Of a stretch of DNA of 64,000 nucleotides, positions 8,545 to 16,226 are shown in pieces. The stretch's first letter is position 1; each line of letters begins with the position of its first letter. Source of the DNA: Frigoribacterium sp. Leaf263 (GTDB taxonomy: Bacteria; Actinomycetota; Actinomycetes; Actinomycetales; Microbacteriaceae). The stretch is taken from positions 727,094 to 791,093 of the forward strand of contig NZ_LMMO01000004.1 of the NCBI RefSeq assembly GCF_001422285.1, written 5' to 3'. Below the pieces are notes generated by a model that was not told the origin of the DNA, made no database searches, and saw only the letters and a list, made by a program, of their open reading frames with translations. Position numbers and translations under genes: made by a program.

Positions 8545-9276
8545 ATGCAGCTGAACACGACCACCACCGGCCGAGGCGCGCGTCATGTCGGGCTGGTCCA
8601 CGGCCTCGGCGCGGACGGCGGCACCTGGCAGCCCCTCGTCGACCGACTGATCGCGTCGGGGGAGCACACGGTGACGACCATCGACCTCCGCGGTCATGGG
8701 GCCAGCGACCGCGCGTCGTCGTACCGTCTCGACGAGTTCGCCGACGACGTCGTCGACGCCCTGCCGCATGGTCTCGACGCCGTGGTCGGGCATTCGCTCG
8801 GCGGCTCGGTGCTCGTGCGCGCCGTGGGGCGTCTGCAGCCCGCGCGGGCCGTCTATCTCGACCCCGGCTTCGGGTTGACCCTGCCCACGACGGGCATCGC
8901 CGGTCGGCTGTTCTGGGCGGTGCCCCTGGTGACGATGGGCGTCGCCGGGGCGCTGCAGGCGCGACGCGGAGCCCGGACGCGTGCCGGCTACACCGCCGAG
9001 ATCCGGGCCTCGCTCGATCGGGCGAACGGGCTGTTCGACCGGCGGATGGCCGTCGGGGTGTTCCGCGACGTCGCGTTCCACCCGGTCGTCGTGGCTCCGC
9101 CCGAGGTCCCCTCGACGATCGTGCTGTCGGACGACTCCCCGTCGGTGCTGCCCGACGCCCTCGCGACGAGGCTCGAGTCAGTGGGGTGGGAGGTGCGCCG
9201 ACTGCCCGGCGTGCACCATGACATGCACCTCGAGGCACCCGACCGGACGTACGAGACGGTGCGCGACCTGCTCTGA
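8545..9276 (+). CDS. Alpha/beta-fold hydrolase
   Basis: A 243-residue hydrolase. The oxyanion-hole region is VHGLGADGGTW, the nucleophile elbow is GHSLGG (Ser), and the catalytic His is in PGVHHDMHLE. The acid is probably the Asp in STIVLSDDSPS. There is no signal peptide, so it acts in the cytoplasm. Substrate unknown; it may be an esterase or lactonase. GATGCT six bases before the ATG may be a weak leaderless -10 box. A strong terminator hairpin follows the gene. Confidence 0.82.
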   Translation: MQLNTTTTGRGARHVGLVHGLGADGGTWQPLVDRLIASGEHTVTTIDLRGHGASDRASSYRLDEFADDVVDALPHGLDAVVGHSLGGSVLVRAVGRLQPARAVYLDPGFGLTLPTTGIAGRLFWAVPLVTMGVAGALQARRGARTRAGYTAEIRASLDRANGLFDRRMAVGVFRDVAFHPVVVAPPEVPSTIVLSDDSPSVLPDALATRLESVGWEVRRLPGVHHDMHLEAPDRTYETVRDLL

Positions 9277-9305
9277 GCGAGCCGCGCCTCCTCGGCTGTC
9301 GCGTG

Positions 9306-9340
9306 CCCGCCGCCGTGCCCGCGGCAGGCACGGCGGCGGG
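9306..9340. terminator. Bidirectional hairpin terminator
   Basis: A perfect 14-base stem (CCCGCCGCCGTGCC and its complement) around a seven-base loop lies between the convergent hydrolase and epimerase genes. There is no T-run, as is common for actinobacterial terminators. Confidence 0.7.
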
Positions 9341-9346
9341 GGATGC

Positions 9347-10432
9347 TCAGTCGGGCGAGCCTTCCCCCGCGCCGGCACCGGCGAGCAGCTCGGCGAGCAG
9401 GGCGGCGTGGTCGTCGTCGTCGAGTCCGCTCGGGCGCGTGCCGGGGTCGCTCCGGCGCTCGCGGTCGTCGAGGGCGTCGCGCAGCGTGTCGACGAGGAGG
9501 CGGTGCGTGAGTCCCGCGGACCGCGCTCGGTCGCCCGTGCGCGCGTTCATTCCATACCAGTCGGCGTCGGCGATCCAGAGCGGGAGTGAGCGCGGGCCCG
9601 CCCACTGACCCACCTCGCGGGCGAGCAGCCAGTCGGCCGACGCCGTCGCGGTCACCGTCGTGGGTGCCGCCTCTGCGGCCTCTCGCGCGGCCTCGAGGTG
9701 GGCGGGGAAGAGCGCCGACGGGCCGACGGCGTCCATCACGCCGCTCGTGCTCTGCTCAGCGCAGCGGACGAGCCACTCGGCGAGGTCGCGCACGTCGATC
9801 ACCGACGTCGGGAGGTCGGGGGCGTCGGGGACGAGGACGAATCGACCGTCAGTGCTGGTGCTGGTGCTGGTGCTGGTGCTGGTGTCGGTGTCGGCCGAGG
9901 AGGCGCGGGTGGGGTGGGCGAACCGCCACGGCCAGTAGTCGGTGCGGCCGGTCGGGTCGCCGGGGCCGCCGATGAGCCCCGCCCGCGCGATGAGAGCCCG
10001 GTCCTCTCCGAAGGCGTCGAGCACCGCGTCCTCGCAGGCGGCCTTCGCGGGGCCGTAGTCGTCGGGGCCGGGCACGCGGTCGGCGGCGAGGGGCGGTACG
10101 CGCTCGGCGGACTCGTCGGCTCCGACGGGTCCGGGCGCGGCGTAGACGCTCGTCGTCGAGATGAAGAGGTAGCGGTCGGCGACGGGTTCGAGGTCGCGGA
10201 CGGCCCGCCGCACGTGACCGGGTTCGCGGGCGACGTCGATGACCGCGTCCCAGCGATGCCCGATGACGGGGGCGAGCGCATCGTCGTGATCGCGATCGGC
10301 CCGGACGAGCGTCACCCCGTCGGGGACGGCGATGCCGCGGGCTAGGCAGGTGACGTCATGCCCAGCGGCGACGGCCGTCGATGCGATGCGATGGCCGAGC
10401 CAGGCCGTGCCGCCGAGGACGAGTGTCTTCAT
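9347..10432 (-). CDS. NAD-dependent epimerase/dehydratase (extended SDR)
   Basis: A 361-residue Rossmann protein. The N-terminus MKTLVLGGTAWLGHRIA carries the nucleotide-binding Gly motif. FISTTSVYA and DDYGPAKAACED hold the SDR catalytic Ser/Thr and the YxxxK-type pair. It resembles Gly-rich epimerases that reduce or epimerise nucleotide sugars or related ligands; the substrate is unclear. Residues ~185-200 are a repeated Ser-Thr stretch encoded by a (GTGCTG)5 tandem repeat, and beside it is one AGGAGGCGCG copy. GGCAGGAT precedes the ATG at 10432. Confidence 0.8.
   Translation of the reverse strand: MKTLVLGGTAWLGHRIASTAVAAGHDVTCLARGIAVPDGVTLVRADRDHDDALAPVIGHRWDAVIDVAREPGHVRRAVRDLEPVADRYLFISTTSVYAAPGPVGADESAERVPPLAADRVPGPDDYGPAKAACEDAVLDAFGEDRALIARAGLIGGPGDPTGRTDYWPWRFAHPTRASSADTDTSTSTSTSTSTDGRFVLVPDAPDLPTSVIDVRDLAEWLVRCAEQSTSGVMDAVGPSALFPAHLEAAREAAEAAPTTVTATASADWLLAREVGQWAGPRSLPLWIADADWYGMNARTGDRARSAGLTHRLLVDTLRDALDDRERRSDPGTRPSGLDDDDHAALLAELLAGAGAGEGSPD
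9852..9893. repeat. Hexanucleotide tandem repeat inside the epimerase gene
   Basis: Five perfect GTGCTG units are followed by two GTGTCG units. On the coding strand they give a Thr-Ser dipeptide run. The unit length keeps the frame, so copy number can change without destroying the protein. Confidence 0.85.
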
Positions 10433-10521
10433 GACGCCATCCTGCCAGCCCCGGTCGTCGGGAGGCGCCGTGTCCCTCCATAAGCGGCGCTGGCGGGGGT
10501 GCGCCCCGGGGCGGAGCGGAG

Positions 10522-11040
10522 TCAGTGCGAGCGGGAGGCCGACTGCGCCGGCGCCGTCGCCGCGGCCGCCTCGGCCTCGACCAGGGCGCGCCTCCGCTCG
10601 GTGACGACCCGCTCGAGCACGAGCGAGCTGACGCCGACGGTCAGGCTGAGCGCAGCGATGATCCACCGTGGTCGGTCGACGCCGAGGCGTTCGATCGACC
10701 GGTGCAGACGCTCGTCGAGGGCCTCGGTGGTGCGCGCGAAGCCGATGACGACCCCGGCGGCCCCCGCCGCGCCTCCTGCCGTGACCTTCGGATCGGTGAA
10801 GGGCTCGCGCGTGAGTCCGCTGGCCGTGCCTGCCGCCGCCAGTCCGGCGAGGGTCACGTGATACGCGACCCGCGCGACGGGAGCCAGGGAGGCTGGGCGC
10901 ACGAACGAGAGACCGACGTACCCGAGCACGACGCCGAGCTGCACGACCCGGTCGCGGCGTTCGGCGCGGGAGAAGAGATCGTCGACCGCGTCGTCGTCGA
11001 CGGGCGAGCGATTGAGGTCGTCGTGAGCACGATCGGTCAT
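10522..11040 (-). CDS. Small membrane protein of unknown function
   Basis: A 172-residue protein with an acidic N-terminus (MTDRAHDDLNRSPVDDDAVD) and four moderately hydrophobic segments. The last, IIAALSLTVGVSSLVLERVV, is followed by an Arg/Glu/Ala helix. I do not recognise a family. CAGAGT ends six bases before the ATG and may be a leaderless -10 box. One AGGAGGCGCG copy falls in a run of Gly/Ala codons in the middle of the gene. Confidence 0.7.
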   Translation of the reverse strand: MTDRAHDDLNRSPVDDDAVDDLFSRAERRDRVVQLGVVLGYVGLSFVRPASLAPVARVAYHVTLAGLAAAGTASGLTREPFTDPKVTAGGAAGAAGVVIGFARTTEALDERLHRSIERLGVDRPRWIIAALSLTVGVSSLVLERVVTERRRALVEAEAAAATAPAQSASRSH

Positions 11041-11145
11041 CGCCTCACTCTGCCAGGTCGATCGCAGCTCGGGAAGGCCGGATGAGAAGGACCCGCCGAG
11101 CCGCCGCCGGAGCGGGGTCGACGGGTCCGGGAGACCGCGAGCGGA

Positions 11146-11577
11146 TTACGCGCAGTCGGACTTCGAGAAGGCCAGCTCGAGCTGGTCGCCCGTTCCCTCG
11201 ACGTCGTACGAGTACTTCATCCCGATGTCGCGGTCGAGGATGTCGCGCGTCGCCGCCGTGCTGCACAGCTGCGGGAGCACCGACGCCGCGAGCAGCTCCT
11301 CGGTGACGCTCTCGACGCCTTCGCCCGACAGCGTGTAGCGGTAGTGGATCGCGTCGGACTCGGCCGTGATGTCCTCGAGGACGGTGACCTCGTCGATCTG
11401 CTGCGGCAGGTCGTACTGCTCCTTCGCCTGCTCGACGTTCTCGGCGATGGCGTCCTCCTTCGAGTCGCCCCCGAACGCCTGGAACGCCGCCCGCACCCCG
11501 AACGAGACGAGCACGGCGACGACGATCGCCACCACCGCCCCGATGATCCGATTCCGTGTCGTCGCCTGTGTCGCCAT
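11146..11577 (-). CDS. Membrane-anchored protein of unknown function
   Basis: A 143-residue protein with one N-terminal membrane helix (IIGAVVAIVVAVLVSFGVRAAF) and an outside domain with an acidic, Lys-containing helix and two Cys residues, in LCSTAATRD and at the C-terminus (SKSDCA), that could pair. It was chosen to start at ATG 11577, which follows AGGGGGAAG. The gene uses TAA, unusual in this window. I do not recognise a family. Confidence 0.72.
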   Translation of the reverse strand: MATQATTRNRIIGAVVAIVVAVLVSFGVRAAFQAFGGDSKEDAIAENVEQAKEQYDLPQQIDEVTVLEDITAESDAIHYRYTLSGEGVESVTEELLAASVLPQLCSTAATRDILDRDIGMKYSYDVEGTGDQLELAFSKSDCA

Positions 11578-11795
11578 GTCTTCCCCCTGATCACGCCGCT
11601 GCGCGACGTCTTCGCCGTGGCCCGTGTCGTCGGACCGATCGGCGCCGGACCGTCCGGCTGCACGAGCCCCCGACGCGTCGCCGGTAGAACCCCCTGTCTG
11701 CACAGTATCGACGGACCGTCGCCGCGGCGCGGTCGAGGAGGCGCGGGCGGCACCCCCAGGTCAGGGGTCAGCGGTCAGGGGTGCCACCCTGCGGG

Positions 11796-11993
11796 TCAGT
11801 CCTCGGTGTCGCCGCCGTTCTCGGGCTCGGTCCTCGTCTCGTCCATGCGGTCTCGGAGGTGGTCGGCCATCGCGCCGGCTCCCTCGTCGCCGTGGTCGTG
11901 CTCGACCTGCTCGATCAGCCCGCTGAGCTTCTCGTCGTTGGTCGCCTCGGTCGCGCCGTCCATGATCGGTTCGGTCTGCTTCTCGTCAGTCAT
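11796..11993 (-). CDS. Small acidic hypothetical protein
   Basis: A 65-residue, very acidic, probably unfolded or helical protein (MTDEKQTEPIMDGATEATND to the C-terminus PENGGDTED). A TAGCGT -10 box ends six bases before the ATG, which supports a real leaderless gene. No function can be assigned. The short Asp/Glu-rich form is like small cytosolic stress or chaperone-like proteins, but that is only a resemblance. Confidence 0.6.
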   Translation of the reverse strand: MTDEKQTEPIMDGATEATNDEKLSGLIEQVEHDHGDEGAGAMADHLRDRMDETRTEPENGGDTED

Positions 11994-12104
11994 GCTCTGA
12001 CGCTACGCCGCGATCGTGGGAGGGCCGAGGTGCTGAGCCGCAGGCGGCTGTCCGGCCGACGACGAGGCCGGTGTCTCTCACCCTTCTACCGGTACTCTCC
12101 ACCC

Positions 12105-12209
12105 ATGAAGCGCACAGCAGACTCATCGTCCTCGTCGTCCGACTGCCATAGTCCGGGCGCCCGGAAGACCCCGGGCACCACCCGGCCCATCGCCACCACG
12201 ACCCGATGA
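12105..12209 (+). CDS. 34-residue leader ORF upstream of the CorC/HlyC gene
   Basis: A short ORF starts MKRTADSSSSSSDCHSPGAR and ends with its TGA overlapping the ATG of the next gene (ATGA). TACTCT ends six bases before its ATG, so the mRNA is probably leaderless and ribosomes must read this ORF first. The six consecutive Ser codons include TCA/TCC/TCG. The second half covers a GC-rich inverted sequence. It may be a coupling or attenuating leader peptide; it could also be chance. Confidence 0.5.
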   Translation: MKRTADSSSSSSDCHSPGARKTPGTTRPIATTTR

Positions 12210-13591
12210 ACGGCGATCTCGTCCTCAACATCGTCCTGGTCGTCGTCTTCGTCCTCGTCGGGGGTGTGTTCGCGGCCACCGAGATGGCCCTGGTCACCCT
12301 GCGCGAGAGCCAGGTCAACGCCATCGCGGCCCGGGGCAAGCGGGGTGAGAAGGTCGCCGGTCTCGCCCGCGACCCCAACATGTTCCTCGCCGCCGTGCAG
12401 ATCGGCGTCACCGTCGCCGGATTCGCGTCGGCCGCCTACGGTGCGTCGTCGATCGCCCCGTCGGTCTCGCCCCTCCTCGTCTCGTGGGGACTCGGCGAGC
12501 AGGCCGCGGGCACGGTCGCGACCATCGCCCTGACCCTGATCATCGCCTACCTCTCGCTCGTGCTCGGCGAGCTCGCGCCCAAGCGGCTGGCCATTCAGCG
12601 GAACGCCTCGTTCGCCTACGCCGTCGCACCCGTCCTGGCCGTCTTCGCGGTGCTCATGCGGCCCGTCATCTGGCTGCTGTCGATCTCGACGAACCTCGTC
12701 GTCCGGATGCTCGGCGGCGACCCGCACAAGACGGGCGAGGAGATGACCGAGGAGGAGCTCCGCGACATCGTCTCGAGCCACGAGGGTCTGCCCGACGACG
12801 AGCGCCGCATCCTCGACGACGTGCTCTCGTTGCGTCATCGGCAGCTCAGCCAGGTCATGCGCCCTCGCCCCGAGGTCACGGCCGTCGACGGCACCGGCAC
12901 CGTGAGCGACGCCGCGAGCGAGGTGCAGGACCGCCCGTACTCGCGGTACCCGGTCATCGACCGGTCCATCGACGACATCATCGGCTTCGTGCACGTCCGC
13001 GACCTGTTCGAGGCCATCTCGAAGGACCCGGCGACCCCCGTCCGCGACATCGTCCGCACCATCTCGTATCTGCCCGCCACGGCCCGCGTGCTGCCGACGC
13101 TCACGTCCATGCGCGCCGGCGGGCACCACATCGCGGTCATCATCGACGAGTACGGCGGGACCGACGGCATCGTCACGCTCGAGGACCTCGTGGAGGAGGT
13201 CGTGGGCGAGATCTTCGACGAGTACGACACCGAGTCGGCCGCCGAGGACCTCGGCGCCGGGGGCGGGACGGTCGACGGCCGCCTGAACTTCCAGGACTTC
13301 GAGGAGGCGACGGGCATCCACCTGCCCGACAGCGCGTCCGACACGGTCGCCGGCTTCGTGATCGAGAGCCTCGGCCGACTGGCCCGGGTGGGCGACATCG
13401 TCGAGATCGACGGGGCGCGTCTGCAGGTGACGGTCATGGACCGCCGCCGCATCTCGGAGCTGCTGGTCATCCCCGACGAGACCGAGAGCGACGCCGACGT
13501 CGAGCACGTCGAGCTCCCGGGCGGCTCGAGCTCGGCCACGGCGAAGGCTTCGTCCGCCGACGACGGGGCGGACCGGGGCCGGGAGGTCTGA
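12206..13591 (+). CDS. CorC/HlyC-family transporter-like protein (CNNM-CBS-CorC_HlyC)
   Basis: A 461-residue protein in the usual order: CNNM/DUF21 membrane domain with four helices (residues ~1-190, starting DLVLNIVLVVVFVLVGGVFA), a CBS pair (~205-325, including RYPVIDRSIDDIIGFVHVRD and HHIAVIIDEYGGTDGIVTLE), and a CorC_HlyC domain at the end. Such proteins are linked to magnesium or cobalt efflux or sensing; the older name haemolysin is not meant literally. The ATG is coupled to the short upstream ORF. A strong hairpin 40 bases downstream probably terminates the transcript. Confidence 0.9.
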   Translation: MNGDLVLNIVLVVVFVLVGGVFAATEMALVTLRESQVNAIAARGKRGEKVAGLARDPNMFLAAVQIGVTVAGFASAAYGASSIAPSVSPLLVSWGLGEQAAGTVATIALTLIIAYLSLVLGELAPKRLAIQRNASFAYAVAPVLAVFAVLMRPVIWLLSISTNLVVRMLGGDPHKTGEEMTEEELRDIVSSHEGLPDDERRILDDVLSLRHRQLSQVMRPRPEVTAVDGTGTVSDAASEVQDRPYSRYPVIDRSIDDIIGFVHVRDLFEAISKDPATPVRDIVRTISYLPATARVLPTLTSMRAGGHHIAVIIDEYGGTDGIVTLEDLVEEVVGEIFDEYDTESAAEDLGAGGGTVDGRLNFQDFEEATGIHLPDSASDTVAGFVIESLGRLARVGDIVEIDGARLQVTVMDRRRISELLVIPDETESDADVEHVELPGGSSSATAKASSADDGADRGREV

Positions 13592-13595
13592 CCCG

Positions 13596-14990
13596 TCACG
13601 CTCCTCGCCCCTCCTGACGATCATCGATCGGAACGGCCCCGCCCTCGGCGGGGCCGTTCCGCTGCGCGGGCGGGCGGTCGCCGGTGGTCGCCGACCGGCC
13701 GAGCGCGATCCGCTCTCGCTCCATCAACCGCCACGAGCCGCCGAGCAGGGGGGTCAGCGTGGCGATCGTGTAGGCGACGGCGACGACCCCGAAGGCCACG
13801 GCGAGGCCGATCGTGTCGGCGGCGATGCCTCCGAGCAGGGCGCCGAACGGCACTCCGGCCCAGGCCCCCGCGTTCGTGAGTCCGAAGACGCGACCGCGCA
13901 TGCGCTCGGGCACCCGTTCGAGCTGGACGGCGCCGAGGATCGGGTTGATCGACCCCGCTGCGAGGCCGGCGACGGCGGTCGCCGCGATGAGCACGGGCAG
14001 CGGGGCGCCCAGGGCGAACGCGGCGCTCGAGGGGCCGCCGGCCAGGGTGAAGCACACGGCGAGCGTCACGCGGCGGGAGAGCCGATGGGCGACGAAGCCG
14101 AACGCGATGTTGCCCACGAGTGCGCAACCGCCCATGGTCGCGACGAGCAGGCCCAACGCGGCCGCTCCGCCCAGTCGGTCGTCTGCATAGAGGGGCAGCA
14201 GGGTCGACCCGCGGGCGGCGTCGAGCAGGTTCGTGACGAGGACGAGCGCGACGACCAGCCGCAGGAGGGGATCCCGGACGACGAAGCGCAGCCCGTCGCC
14301 GAGATCGGACCAGTACGAGGTGCGGGCCGTCGTGACGCTGCCGTCGCCGCCGGTCACCGGGGGCTCCCGGGTGGCCGCGGGGACGAACGCCACCGTGAGC
14401 CCCGCCGACACGGCGAACGTCGCGGCGGTGACGAAGAGGGCGGGGAGCGGCCCGAGCGCGGCGACGAGCAGGCCCGCGACCGACGCGCCGACGAGCTTCG
14501 CGAAGCGCTCCGAGCCGTCGAGGAGGCCCACGCTCTGCTCGAGGGGGACGCCGGCCCGTTCGGTGAGGCGCGGCAGCATGACGCGGCGGGCCGTCTGCCC
14601 CGGGGTGTCGAGCAGGCCGCCGGCGAAGACCAGCGCCAGCAGGGCCCATAAGGGCAGCCCCACGGTCAACGCCAGGGTGGGGATCGCCAGCACCGCCGCC
14701 CCGCTGACGAGATCGGCCACGACGGAGGCGCGACGGTGGCCGACGCGGTCGACGACGACTCCGCCGAACGCGCCGCCGACGACGACGGGGACGGTCGCGA
14801 AGAACGCGGCGACCCCGACCTCGACTCCCGAGCCGCCGAGCCCGAGGACGTAGAAGGGCACGGCGAAGGCCGTCACGACGTTGCCCGTCTGCGAGACGGC
14901 GTGAGCCGCCAGCAGGGCGGTCAGCGAGCCGACGGCTCGACGGTCACGCGGGGTGGTCGTCACCGACCCCCCGGCTGATGCGCGGCGCAT
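13596..14990 (-). CDS. MFS transporter, MdtG/enterobactin-exporter-like
   Basis: A 464-residue major facilitator protein with about twelve hydrophobic segments. It has the motif-A-like loop DRVGHRRA after TM2 and RVFGLTNAGAWAGVPFGALL in TM10-11. It probably exports a drug or metabolite. ATG at 14990 follows GTGAGG and lies ten bases after the stop of the ArsR gene, so the two form an operon. The last ~20 codons overlap a perfect hairpin that probably serves as the terminator of the convergent CorC gene. Confidence 0.86.
   Translation of the reverse strand: MRRASAGGSVTTTPRDRRAVGSLTALLAAHAVSQTGNVVTAFAVPFYVLGLGGSGVEVGVAAFFATVPVVVGGAFGGVVVDRVGHRRASVVADLVSGAAVLAIPTLALTVGLPLWALLALVFAGGLLDTPGQTARRVMLPRLTERAGVPLEQSVGLLDGSERFAKLVGASVAGLLVAALGPLPALFVTAATFAVSAGLTVAFVPAATREPPVTGGDGSVTTARTSYWSDLGDGLRFVVRDPLLRLVVALVLVTNLLDAARGSTLLPLYADDRLGGAAALGLLVATMGGCALVGNIAFGFVAHRLSRRVTLAVCFTLAGGPSSAAFALGAPLPVLIAATAVAGLAAGSINPILGAVQLERVPERMRGRVFGLTNAGAWAGVPFGALLGGIAADTIGLAVAFGVVAVAYTIATLTPLLGGSWRLMERERIALGRSATTGDRPPAQRNGPAEGGAVPIDDRQEGRGA
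13631..13660. terminator. Hairpin terminator for the CorC/HlyC gene, inside the convergent MFS gene
   Basis: A perfect inverted repeat (GGAACGGCCCCGCC and its complement, three-base loop) lies 40 bases past the CorC stop. It also encodes the last residues of the MFS protein (RNGPAEGGAVP), so one sequence serves both purposes. No T-tract follows. Confidence 0.65.
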
Positions 14991-15000
14991 CGGGCGCGCC

Positions 15001-15585
15001 TCACGGCCGCCGGTAGGCCTGGTAGACGAGCGCGACCGATTCCGCGCCGTCGTCGTCGCGGTCACGGCTCGCGCTCGCCGCGACCCAGCGCTCGACGAGC
15101 GCCTCGAGCTCGCCCCGCAGGGTGGCCAGCTCGTCGACCGTGAGGCGCAGGCTGCGATCGCCGCTCGCCGCGGCCGCGACCCACTCGCGGGGCAGGGCCG
15201 GTGCCGCGTCGATGTAGTCCGTGTACCGGTTCGCGTAGGCGTGCGCGATCGACTTCTGCAGGGCCGACGAGGCGGCGAGGTCGTCGGGGTCGTCGAGCAG
15301 CTCGGCGGGCTCCCACGAGGTGAGCATCGTGGTCGCCTGCCACCAGCGCTCGCGCTGATCCGTGCTCTGCGCCGTCGCGGGTTCGATGAGATCGATCGAC
15401 GCCAGCCGACCGAGGTGGTAGCTGATCGTCCCCGGCGCCTCGTCGACCAGGTCGCCGAGGAGGGCGGCGGTCTGCGGGCCGCGTTCGCGGAGCAGGCCGA
15501 GGAGGCGCAGCCTCGTCGGATGCGCCATCACGCGCATCGAGGCGGCCGAGGTGAGCGTCGTCCGAGAGGTCTCGCGGGGGGTCAT
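15001..15585 (-). CDS. ArsR-family winged-helix regulator
   Basis: A 194-residue regulator. MRVMAHPTRLRLLGLLRERG and TISYHLGRLASIDLIEP form the winged helix. The C-terminal half (WWQATTMLTSWEPAE and onward) is a helical effector domain typical of ArsR-like partners of MFS genes. There is no Cys metal site in the DNA-binding helix, so it is unlikely to be a metal sensor. TATCGT ends seven bases before the ATG at 15585 (leaderless). It precedes and probably controls the MFS gene. Confidence 0.85.
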   Translation of the reverse strand: MTPRETSRTTLTSAASMRVMAHPTRLRLLGLLRERGPQTAALLGDLVDEAPGTISYHLGRLASIDLIEPATAQSTDQRERWWQATTMLTSWEPAELLDDPDDLAASSALQKSIAHAYANRYTDYIDAAPALPREWVAAAASGDRSLRLTVDELATLRGELEALVERWVAASASRDRDDDGAESVALVYQAYRRP

Positions 15586-15592
15586 GGAGACG

Positions 15593-15622
15593 ACGATAGA
15601 CTCCGCAAGGGATGTTGCGCAA
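15593..15622 (-). promoter_or_regulatory. Promoter of the arsR-MFS operon with a palindrome at -35
   Basis: TTGCGC, an 18-base gap and TATCGT lead directly to the ATG. The -35 lies in the perfect palindrome TTGCGCAA (15615-15622), a plausible operator for the ArsR protein. Confidence 0.45.
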
Positions 15623-15758
15623 GAGTCGTTGTGCATCCATCACGCTCCCGAGACGAGGCCTCAGGCCGTTGTCAAGGGGGGCGCCCCGATCCGGTCGTCG
15701 AGGCGGACCGGCTCGTACCGTCGGGCCGACAGAGCAGCCCCTCGCGGATCGGAGTCCC

Positions 15759-16226
15759 ATGCGCCTCGCCCCAGCACTCGTCCTCCCCGCCGTCACGGCC
15801 GCAGCCGTCGTCGTCGTCCGTCGCCGACGATCCGGCCGACGGGCCTCGGCGGACCGCTGGCACGTCGTCACCGTCGACCGGCCTCGCGACGAGGTCGCCG
15901 CGGCTGCGGCCACGGGCCCGCTCGGCGACCTGGGCGACTCGGTCGAGGTGCGCACGAAGGAGGCGCCGGGGGGTCGCGGGACCGAGCTGTCAGCGCGTCC
16001 CCTCGCCGCGCCTCCTGCGACCGCCGTCGGATCGCTGGCCCGACGGGCCACCGGCGCCGACCCGCGACAGGACGTCCGCCGCGCGCTGCGCGAGACGAAG
16101 CAGCTGCTCGAGGTCGGCGAGATCACGAGGCAGGAGCCGCAGCCCGAAGGTCATCGGCGGTCGACGCCGGCCGGTCGGCTGACGGATCTCGTCGCTCACC
16201 GCTCCGGTGGGGAGGGAGTGCTGTGA
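15759..16226 (+). CDS. SRPBCC-like small protein with N-terminal hydrophobic segment
   Basis: A 155-residue protein. A short Ala/Val-rich hydrophobic stretch and RRRRSGRR precede DRWHVVTVDRPRDEVAA, and RGTELSARPLA and DPRQDVRRALRETKQLLEVG follow. The order resembles a shortened SRPBCC (START-like) ligand-binding domain as found next to alcohol dehydrogenases in actinobacteria. Its GTGA overlap with the downstream dehydrogenase makes a two-gene operon. One AGGAGGCGCG copy lies in the middle, in a stretch of Ala/Pro codons. Confidence 0.65.
   Translation: MRLAPALVLPAVTAAAVVVVRRRRSGRRASADRWHVVTVDRPRDEVAAAAATGPLGDLGDSVEVRTKEAPGGRGTELSARPLAAPPATAVGSLARRATGADPRQDVRRALRETKQLLEVGEITRQEPQPEGHRRSTPAGRLTDLVAHRSGGEGVL

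Noticed and set aside
6749..9331. A long open frame that extends the EamA gene upstream across tetR and the hydrolase
   Set aside because: Only the part from 7762 encodes a membrane protein. The rest is an Arg/Pro/Gly-rich antisense shadow of two genes on the other strand.
12206..13591. Haemolysin
   Set aside because: The HlyC name for this family is historical. The CNNM-CBS-CorC order indicates an ion-transport or sensing role.
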